In this document: in pieces, positions 6,881 to 11,883 of the stretch | Layout: the number at the start of each line of letters is the position of its first letter | Numbering within the stretch: position 1 is the stretch's first letter | Made by a program: the position numbers and the translations under genes | Notes under the pieces: model-generated | What the model was told of the DNA's origin: nothing | The model's database searches: none | Seen by the model: only the letters and a program-made list of their open reading frames with translations | NCBI GenBank assembly: GCA_002305955.1 | Contig: DBRH01000028.1 | Span: 11,241-23,123, forward strand | Source of the DNA: Kosmotogaceae bacterium UBA1373 | GTDB taxonomy: Bacteria > Thermotogota > Thermotogae > Petrotogales > Kosmotogaceae | Reading direction: 5' to 3' | Length of the DNA stretch: 11,883 bases

Positions 6881-7699
6881 GTGCAGTTCATCGAGAAATC
6901 GGTTAGAGAGAACAACTACAAAGGCGCGGTTATAGGCATAAGCGGGGGGATAGATTCGGCCGTAGTCGGTAAGCTCGCCGTTGAAGCACTTGGAAAGGAA
7001 AGAGTCTTCGGGCTTCTCCTACCCGAGAGGGATTCTTCGGCCCGGACCATGAGAGATTCGAGACTGGTGGTCGATTTTCTGGGAATAGAGCACAAGATTA
7101 AGAGAATATCGGGCGCCTTGAGGGCCATCGGAGCCTACCATCTCCAGCCACCGGCCCTGCTGATTCCCTCGAAGATCAAGGAGAACTTCGTGAAAAGCAA
7201 GTGGAAGGAGCTTTCAGATGACTCTTTTCTCGACGATCTTATGAACAAGGGTAACGAGGAGTTCCTGAAGGGACTGGCCTACTATAGATCCAAACACAGG
7301 ATACGGCTGGTGGCCCTTTATCTCGAAGCCGAGAAGAGAAACTACGCCGTCCTGGGAACGACGAACAAGACGGAAAAACTGTGCGGCTTCTACGTGAAAT
7401 GGGGCGACGACTCTTCCGATATCGAGCCCATAATACACCTCTACAAAACTCAGGTCTACACTCTGGCCAGAGATTTGAAGATACCGAGGAGTATAATCGA
7501 TAAACCTCCAACCCCAGACCTGGTTCCCGGCATCACGGACGAATTCGCACTGGGCATGAAATACAGCGAGCTTGACGCCATACTGGAAAAGATAGAGCGC
7601 GACGAAGAAACAACCCCTCCGGACTCGAAAGTCGGAAGGGTGAGAAAAATTCTGGAAGCCGCGAAATTCAGAGACACCAGAAATCTATCTATTCAGTGA
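6881..7699 (+). CDS. nadE: ammonia-dependent NAD+ synthetase
   Basis: An adenine nucleotide alpha-hydrolase/PP-loop enzyme that amidates nicotinic acid adenine dinucleotide with ATP and ammonia to give NAD+, AMP and pyrophosphate. The ATP pyrophosphate loop SGGIDS is at 21-26 (numbering from the GTG). Further family signatures are HRIRLVALYLEAE, GTTNKTE (159-165), WGDDSSDIEP, and PTPDLVPGITDE (211-221). No glutaminase domain is present, so free ammonia or a partner must supply nitrogen. The start is doubtful: the open frame reaches TTG 6710 without an SD and across the GGT-A promoter. GTG 6881 has AAGAGG five bases upstream and gives 272 residues, close to E. coli NadE. A stronger SD (GGGAGG) stands eight bases before an in-frame ATA at 6866. 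No clear promoter was seen. The 3' end overlaps the convergent gene by 11 bases. Confidence 0.9.
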   Translation: MQFIEKSVRENNYKGAVIGISGGIDSAVVGKLAVEALGKERVFGLLLPERDSSARTMRDSRLVVDFLGIEHKIKRISGALRAIGAYHLQPPALLIPSKIKENFVKSKWKELSDDSFLDDLMNKGNEEFLKGLAYYRSKHRIRLVALYLEAEKRNYAVLGTTNKTEKLCGFYVKWGDDSSDIEPIIHLYKTQVYTLARDLKIPRSIIDKPPTPDLVPGITDEFALGMKYSELDAILEKIERDEETTPPDSKVGRVRKILEAAKFRDTRNLSIQ

Positions 7700-8762
7700 A
7701 AGTCTCCACACCGTTGCTCCAAAGTATCTTCAAAAGCTGGACCTCCACTCGCTCAAGCTGTTGATCGGTGAATTCCGGGAAGTCCGTGAAATCTCTCTTC
7801 TGCGCCTCCCCAGGACACACGTTCAGGTCTTTCAGATCGTGTTCGGCGAAGTACAGTTCCTTCCCTACGGGGTCGAGCAATCTGAAGGAGAAGTGTACCT
7901 CCTTAACCGTACCGAGATCGGAATTATTCCTGATCCTCAGAACGACGGCTTTTTTCTTGCTGAAAGTGCCGACTTTCTCGATACTCGACTGGACGAGAAC
8001 CTCTTTGTGGAGAGCTACCGTAGTTTTTTCATCACCGTCCAGGTAAAGATCGACCGATTCGGGAATCGTTTCTTCGAGATCGAGGTCGGAGACCGTCAGT
8101 TCCTCCTCCATCGGTTCGGTCAACTCGCTGTTCTTGGTTTCGAATTTGTCCAGTTCCTTGTAGAGAGTGTAGAGATTCCAGAGGTTTTCCGTGAAGACCC
8201 TGTGTTTCTTCAACTCCGCGACGATTATCTCCGTGCTGAAGGATTTTAGATCCAGCCGCGCATTCTCGCGCCGTATTTTGGCGGTGTCCTGCCCCATAGA
8301 TATCTGTGAAAGCACGAACCACTCACCCGGTAGCGGGAAGATGAATCTGCCAACGTTTTCCTCTTTCGAAGCCAGTTCAATAGTATTTACGATCGCCGGA
8401 ACGATGTAATCGGCTTCCCTCTTGGCCGGAACTCTGGATCCCTCGCTCCCGGACATAACCCTCATCGTCTTTCCGAGGGTCCTCGACTCGAATGCCCACA
8501 GCGCAACCGAGTCATCGAAAGGCTTGTTGTCCACTATCTTCACCCCGTGGAGCCTCACCGATGTGAGATCCAGTTTGCTCTTGGTGAGCGAGAATTTCGA
8601 GGAATCCATCTTCACCTCGATAACCACCATCAGTTGATCTCTGTATTTGGCAAAGATCGGATCGGAAGGGAAAGAGAAGGTAACGCCGTCGTGCTTTGAC
8701 TCCTCGATAAAAACTGAGCCGGCATCGGTTATAGAGAGTATAGAGTAACCCAACGCTTTCAT
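7689..8762 (-). CDS. uncharacterised cytoplasmic protein with C-terminal beta domain
   Basis: A 357-residue protein not recognised from any named family. There is no signal peptide or membrane helix. The N-terminal two thirds alternate beta strands and charged helices; residues 214-236 are an acidic linker. The last hundred or so residues (about 255-345) look like a beta sandwich: RIRNNSDL, then a strand-rich segment ending in PGEAQ, reminiscent of FxLYD-type or other Ig-like domains that follow the pattern 'N-S … D-x-x-G-K … L-x-P-G-E'. ATG 8762 is chosen over an upstream TTG-like extension to 8804 because GGGGG lies eight bases before it. It is monocistronic, divergent from the exported helical protein and convergent with nadE, overlapping the latter's stop codon. 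Function unknown. Confidence 0.75.
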   Translation of the reverse strand: MKALGYSILSITDAGSVFIEESKHDGVTFSFPSDPIFAKYRDQLMVVIEVKMDSSKFSLTKSKLDLTSVRLHGVKIVDNKPFDDSVALWAFESRTLGKTMRVMSGSEGSRVPAKREADYIVPAIVNTIELASKEENVGRFIFPLPGEWFVLSQISMGQDTAKIRRENARLDLKSFSTEIIVAELKKHRVFTENLWNLYTLYKELDKFETKNSELTEPMEEELTVSDLDLEETIPESVDLYLDGDEKTTVALHKEVLVQSSIEKVGTFSKKKAVVLRIRNNSDLGTVKEVHFSFRLLDPVGKELYFAEHDLKDLNVCPGEAQKRDFTDFPEFTDQQLERVEVQLLKILWSNGVETFTE

Positions 8763-8802
8763 GTTTAATTCCCCCTTTCTTGAATCTCCTGCTAATAATT
8801 GC

Positions 8803-8808
8803 ATTATA
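8803..8808 (-). promoter_or_regulatory. -10 element for the uncharacterised gene 7689-8762
   Basis: A perfect TATAAT on the minus strand lies 40 bases upstream of the ATG at 8762. Only a weak -35 (TTATTT at 18-base spacing) is visible. It is divergent from the promoter at 8883. Confidence 0.5.
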
Positions 8809-8882
8809 CCCCATGAGGATGGCCTGAAATAAGACTATTCAACAACGATAAATATTTCACGTTCATTTCACATTGGGCTTCA

Positions 8883-8888
8883 TATAAT
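8883..8888 (+). promoter_or_regulatory. -10 element for the exported helical protein gene
   Basis: A perfect TATAAT stands 35 bases before the ATG at 8924. The -35 region is poor; GTTCAT at 16-base spacing is the best candidate. Just upstream is an imperfect direct repeat (TTTCACGTTCA, TTTCACATTGG) that could be a regulator site or chance. Confidence 0.5.
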
Positions 8889-8923
8889 TATCTCAGCTAA
8901 AATTAAATTCAGAGGTGTTACCC

Positions 8924-9646
8924 ATGAAAAAGATACTCATAATTTCCGTTCTGGCTCTTGTAATTGGAGTCATAGTTGTTGCCGCACCCGTGAAAAGAAG
9001 TCTTGGCGACAACGAGATCGTCAGACTCCAGCATCAGTTACAGATAGCGAACTTTTTGAACGCGCTCGAACTCTCTGACGTTCAGTTGAAAGCAATCTAC
9101 GATCTGGCCGTTGCAACACGCGAAAACCTTGAAAACCTCCAGGAAAGGATCAAGGGAACTCTTGAAGAAAGCCTGGAAAAGGCCATCGCCGGCGAGAAAG
9201 TTACACCGCTTCAAAGGGCCGATATCGTAAAGAGAGTTCAGGAGATTGTCAAGGAATACGTCGCCGGTCTGAAAACGATAATTACCGTCGATCAGAGCGA
9301 GAAACTGGCAAGGTATTTAAGGGCGAAAATCACGGAAAAGCTCCCCGCGGCAAACGAAAGAGTCGAGGCTCTCAAAGAGAGATTGATGGAAAACCTTCCA
9401 CAGGTCGAAGAAAGACTTAAGGAGAGATTGAAATCCCTTCCTCCTCAAGCTCTGGAGAGATTGAAAAATTCGAACGCCCTAGAGAGAGTGCAAGATACTA
9501 GAGAAAAGGTCGTCACAAGGGAGCTCGAGAGCGATTCGAAAGTCACCACCAGAAGTGTTCGGGTGTCGGTCGATATCCAAAGACTCTCCCTGGTACTACT
9601 GTCGGACGCCGCTCTAGAAGTTATGGAAAAGATGCTGGAGCAGTGA
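8924..9646 (+). CDS. exported all-helical protein, Spy/CpxP-like (tentative)
   Basis: A 240-residue protein with a clear signal peptide (MKK plus a hydrophobic stretch, likely cleavage near VVAA-PV, residue 21). The rest is predicted to be almost entirely charged amphipathic helix. The segment ALELSDVQLKAIYDLA, followed later by TVDQSEKLARYL, recalls the L-T-x-x-Q helices of Spy/CpxP periplasmic proteins, but the motif is not exact. Around residues 145-185 an ERLxxxLP pattern recurs two or three times (ERLMENLP, ERLKSLPP), suggesting short helical repeats. ATG 8924 has AGAGGTG six bases upstream; a GTG at 8915 would be inside that SD and is rejected. The gene stands alone with its own promoter and strong terminator. 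Possible envelope-stress or structural role; not established. Confidence 0.75.
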   Translation: MKKILIISVLALVIGVIVVAAPVKRSLGDNEIVRLQHQLQIANFLNALELSDVQLKAIYDLAVATRENLENLQERIKGTLEESLEKAIAGEKVTPLQRADIVKRVQEIVKEYVAGLKTIITVDQSEKLARYLRAKITEKLPAANERVEALKERLMENLPQVEERLKERLKSLPPQALERLKNSNALERVQDTREKVVTRELESDSKVTTRSVRVSVDIQRLSLVLLSDAALEVMEKMLEQ

Positions 9647-9660
9647 GTAGTTTTGTTCGG

Positions 9661-9685
9661 ACGGGACACGCTTTTCGTGTCCCGT
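9661..9685 (+). terminator. terminator of the exported helical protein gene
   Basis: ACGGGACACG (9661-9670) pairs perfectly with CGTGTCCCGT (9676-9685) around a five-base loop and is followed by TTTCATTTT. It ends two bases before the stop of the convergent HAD gene and may also block read-through from that side, although the minus-strand T-run is missing. Confidence 0.85.
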
Positions 9686-9687
9686 TT

Positions 9688-10326
9688 TCATTTTGAGGAT
9701 CCATCGCCGTCCATAAAGCTTTCCAGTTCTTCCAAACCATGGATAATCAGGTCAACCGGAATAGAAGGAGAAAAGCCGTTCTGCGAAAAGAAACAGGTCC
9801 TGGTTCCGGCAGCCCTGGCAGCCAGGATATCGAGATCACGATCGCCTATAGAGAGCGTCTCTTCAGCGATTAACCTGTGGGAGGCGATGGCCGCAACGAA
9901 GGCTTCGGGATCGGGTTTGCGCCTGTAGCCGCTTTCTTTGGTTATTATCTCCGAGAAGAGAGAAGCCATATCGTGATGGTAGAGGAGCTTCATCACCGTG
10001 CTCCTGGACCTGTGCGTTATTATGAGGTTCTTTCCTCCCCTATCCCTGACTTTCAGACAGATTCGGCGGGCATAAGGAAAAGGCGGTTGCAGGGAGGGAT
10101 CGGCCGCTTCTTCACGCAGCAGGAAAAGCCTGTAAAAACCTTCGCCAACGCCCAGCTCCAGATAATGCTCGACGGCCTTTCCAAGCGTGTCCTTCATCAG
10201 GAAAAGTATCTGTTCCCGGCTGGCGGTGTGTCCGAACTCTACAAGTGCCGACTGGAATATCTCTACCATCAGCGGATAGGTGTCGAAGAGCGATCCGTCG
10301 AAATCCCAGATGAGGTTTTTAATCAT
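9688..10326 (-). CDS. HAD-family phosphatase (HAD-B)
   Basis: A 212-residue haloacid-dehalogenase superfamily phosphatase, subfamily IA type with a helical cap. All four motifs are visible: nucleophile D8 and acid/base D10 in DFDGSLFDT, T104 in ITHRS, K137 in RRKPDP, and the metal-binding acidic motif GDRDLDI (D162, D166). It should hydrolyse a small phosphorylated metabolite in the cytoplasm, phosphoglycolate-like by resemblance, but the substrate cannot be read from sequence. The ATG at 10326 has GGAG six bases upstream and overlaps the last eight bases of HAD-A, so translation is probably coupled. The upstream TTG-type extension to 10386 is inside HAD-A and rejected. It is a tandem paralogue of HAD-A with conserved spacing of all motifs. 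Confidence 0.88.
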   Translation of the reverse strand: MIKNLIWDFDGSLFDTYPLMVEIFQSALVEFGHTASREQILFLMKDTLGKAVEHYLELGVGEGFYRLFLLREEAADPSLQPPFPYARRICLKVRDRGGKNLIITHRSRSTVMKLLYHHDMASLFSEIITKESGYRRKPDPEAFVAAIASHRLIAEETLSIGDRDLDILAARAAGTRTCFFSQNGFSPSIPVDLIIHGLEELESFMDGDGSSK

Positions 10327-10981
10327 TTGTATCTCCACACCCTTTGAACCGGTTGCAAACCTGGAGAATCGCCGGCAGTTGTTCAAGCGAATCGATTACA
10401 TAGTCTGCTCTGGTAGAAGTTATGAAATCACCCGGGTTGAAAAGGCAGGTGGCGATACCGGCACGCCTTCCCGATTCTATATCTATCTCGCGGTCGCCTA
10501 TCGTTATCACCTTTTCGTGGTCGAGATCGTACTTGTCGATTATATACATGATAGCCTGGGGATCGGGCTTTCTGGCAAATCCATTGTCGCTGGAGACTAT
10601 TTCCGAGAAGAGATCGACCATCTTGTAGTAGCTCAGCAGTTTGGTCATAGAGTAGTTACTTCGATGGCTAAAGAGAAAATTGTTCCCGCCGTTCCTGTTT
10701 ATCTGGAGACAAACCTCTCTGGCCGATTTGAAAGGCGGCTGTTTATCGGGCTCCAAATGATTTTCGATCGTATAGAATTTCTCTATGAGACCTTCCTTCA
10801 GGCGATACTTGTTCGAGAAATAAGTGGCAGCCTTGAAGGTCGATTCTTTGAGCTTTTCGAGTATCTCTTCCTCTTTCGCGGTAACTCCGAATTTCGACAG
10901 CACTTCCTTGAAAACCCTCGTTGCGGCCGGATAGGTATCGAAAAGCGTTCCACCAAAATCCCAGATCACATACTCGAACAT
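10319..10981 (-). CDS. HAD-family phosphatase with Gly in motif I (HAD-A)
   Basis: A 220-residue HAD subfamily IA protein, closely similar in layout to HAD-B. Nucleophile D8 is present, but motif I reads DFGGTLFDT, so the usual acid/base aspartate two residues later is G10. The other motifs are intact: S105 in FSHRS, K138 in ARKPDP, and GDREIDI (D163, D167). From memory, a subfamily of HAD-IA proteins in Firmicutes carries D-x-G-G-T naturally, so this is probably a functional variant and not decay. ATG 10981 follows AAAGGAGA by seven bases. The stop overlaps the start of HAD-B. It lies 104 bases downstream of ppa with no convincing terminator in between, so partial cotranscription is possible. 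The upstream sequence has TATTAT (17 bases after a poor TTCTAC), at best a weak promoter. Confidence 0.85.
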   Translation of the reverse strand: MFEYVIWDFGGTLFDTYPAATRVFKEVLSKFGVTAKEEEILEKLKESTFKAATYFSNKYRLKEGLIEKFYTIENHLEPDKQPPFKSAREVCLQINRNGGNNFLFSHRSNYSMTKLLSYYKMVDLFSEIVSSDNGFARKPDPQAIMYIIDKYDLDHEKVITIGDREIDIESGRRAGIATCLFNPGDFITSTRADYVIDSLEQLPAILQVCNRFKGCGDTND

Positions 10982-11085
10982 CGAAATCTCTCCTTTTCAA
11001 CTTCTACTTCTACAGGTATCATAATACAAATCACTAATCGGGCGTAGAACGGCTCCTAACGCTCTTTACAAAGACAGCTCCTCGA

Positions 11086-11589
11086 TCAAAAGAACTTCGC
11101 CCCGCTTTCGATGTACCGGACTTTCGCCTCTTCTATTATCCTGAGCGTCTCTTCCTTCCCGACCCAGCCTTCTATTCCCGTCTTCTTCTTTTCGAGTTCT
11201 TTGTAAACCGAGAAAAAATGCTCGATCTCCTTGAGCAGGTGGGGAGGAACATCTTCCAGAGTCTCTATATAATTCCATACGGGATCGTGTATCGGAACAC
11301 AGAGGACCTTCTCGTCGGGACCCTTCTCGTCCCACATCTTAAAAGCTCCTATAGGTTTGGCTTCGATGAGGCAGCCCGGGAAGGTCGGCTCCCACAGCAG
11401 AACCATCGCATCGAGAGGATCTTCGTCTTCGGCAAGCGTGTTCAATATGAAACCGTAGTCCATCGGGTAATGAACGGCCGAAAAGAGCGTCCTATCGAAG
11501 CGGACCATCTTCAGCTTTTTGTCGAACTCGTACTTGTTACGACTGCCTTTGGGTATTTCGATCATTATATCCAGTGTTACCTCTTTCAC
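11086..11589 (-). CDS. ppa: inorganic pyrophosphatase, family I
   Basis: A 167-residue soluble family I pyrophosphatase that hydrolyses PPi to two phosphates with Mg2+, pulling biosynthetic reactions forward. The metal-binding signature DEDPLD is at 55-60 (D55, D60 plus D57), and the second pair D87 and D92 is in WDEKGPDEK. IEIPKGSRNKYE near the N-terminus and YPMDYGFI (41-48) match the family, with D44 where E. coli has Asn. HFFSVYKELE near residue 125-134 is also typical. Length is normal. The GTG start at 11589 has a near-perfect SD (GGGGGTGAT) just three bases before it. The gene follows a strong terminator of the preceding gene, so it must have its own promoter, of which only a CATAAT element between the two is visible. 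Confidence 0.95.
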   Translation of the reverse strand: MKEVTLDIMIEIPKGSRNKYEFDKKLKMVRFDRTLFSAVHYPMDYGFILNTLAEDEDPLDAMVLLWEPTFPGCLIEAKPIGAFKMWDEKGPDEKVLCVPIHDPVWNYIETLEDVPPHLLKEIEHFFSVYKELEKKKTGIEGWVGKEETLRIIEEAKVRYIESGAKFF

Positions 11590-11622
11590 CGTATCACCCC
11601 CGCCACAATTATGCCAGAAAAA

Positions 11623-11640
11623 AGCCCCCTTGCGGGGGCT
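11623..11640 (-). terminator. terminator of the gene entering from the right edge
   Basis: AGCCCCC (11623-11629) pairs with GGGGGCT (11634-11640) around TTGC. Reading on the minus strand, the stem is followed directly by TTTTTTC. This is a textbook intrinsic terminator 17 bases after the stop codon at 11658. Confidence 0.92.
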
Positions 11641-11657
11641 AGATATTGCATACGGCC

Positions 11658-11883
11658 TTAGAAGGCACTGAAGTAAATCGACCAGCCGTCTGAAATGAAA
11701 CCTATTCCGGCTGGAAGCGCCCTCTGGAAATATATCCTCCTGTCCGGATCGTTGTCGTACTCTACGTAGCCGGTGAAGACGACGGTTTTATCGGCCAGAA
11801 AATCTTCGAGTCCCGGGAATGGTTCGCTTGTAAGCATATACTGGGGTGCCGGGGCATAGTCCGGGAGCGTAAAAGCTCCTCCG
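11658..11883 (-). CDS. C-terminal end of an unrecognised protein (partial)
   Basis: About 74 C-terminal residues are visible; the gene starts beyond the right edge. The frame is open from 11882 to the TAA at 11658 and is followed by a strong terminator, which supports a real gene. The piece contains FPGLEDFLADKTVVFTGYVE, a YDNDPDRR segment and an aromatic end (SIYFSAF). Alternating hydrophobic residues suggest beta strands, and the aromatic-terminal residue is reminiscent of envelope or secreted proteins, but no family was recognised. Confidence 0.65.
   Translation of the reverse strand, partial: GGAFTLPDYAPAPQYMLTSEPFPGLEDFLADKTVVFTGYVEYDNDPDRRIYFQRALPAGIGFISDGWSIYFSAF

Noticed and set aside
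10319..10981. HAD-A as a decaying pseudogene because of DFGGT
   Set aside because: The frame is intact, other motifs are conserved and D-x-G-G-T occurs in a natural HAD subfamily.
10280..11047. 255-codon plus-strand frame opposite the HAD genes
   Set aside because: Lies across both HAD genes, whose four catalytic motifs are clearly read on the minus strand.

Overview
The window looks like a chromosomal segment of a bacterium with strong Shine-Dalgarno (SD) sites, frequent TTG and GTG starts, and heavy use of AGA/AGG and ATA codons. With the mix of families present, this fits a Thermotogota member (Kosmotoga/Mesotoga-like). That assignment is made from memory of the group and is low confidence. 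No rRNA, tRNA, CRISPR array, insertion sequence or phage gene was seen.

Left part (1-6748, all minus strand, so transcription runs right to left). A gene for an exported canonical gamma-glutamyltransferase (GGT-A, 5015-6697) has its own extended -10 promoter and its own terminator. After a good sigma70-type promoter (4862-4890) comes a compact set of genes: an anchored AstE/AspA-type zinc deacylase (AstE-A), a second, divergent GGT-like enzyme (GGT-B), a small exported protein resembling the DUF6305 family, a terminator-like hairpin, a second exported AstE/AspA-type hydrolase (AstE-B), and the start of a membrane protein resembling a TRAP-type permease. The order GGT then AstE occurs twice, so the block looks like a duplicated two-enzyme module. 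The proposed joint role is extracytoplasmic cleavage of gamma-glutamyl or N-acyl amino-acid compounds followed by uptake of the acidic products. This is inference from domains, signal sequences and order.

Middle part (6881-9685). nadE (ammonia-dependent NAD synthetase, plus strand) converges on and overlaps by 11 bases an uncharacterised cytoplasmic protein gene (minus). That gene is divergent from a small exported helical protein with faint resemblance to Spy/CpxP proteins (plus), which ends in a strong terminator.

Right part (9688-11883, minus strand). Two tandem, translationally coupled HAD-family phosphatase paralogues follow a family I inorganic pyrophosphatase (ppa). Upstream of ppa are a strong terminator and the C-terminal end of an unrecognised protein cut by the window edge. 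No gene-free stretch exceeds 300 bases; the longest (4737-5014) holds a terminator, a promoter and a structured leader.
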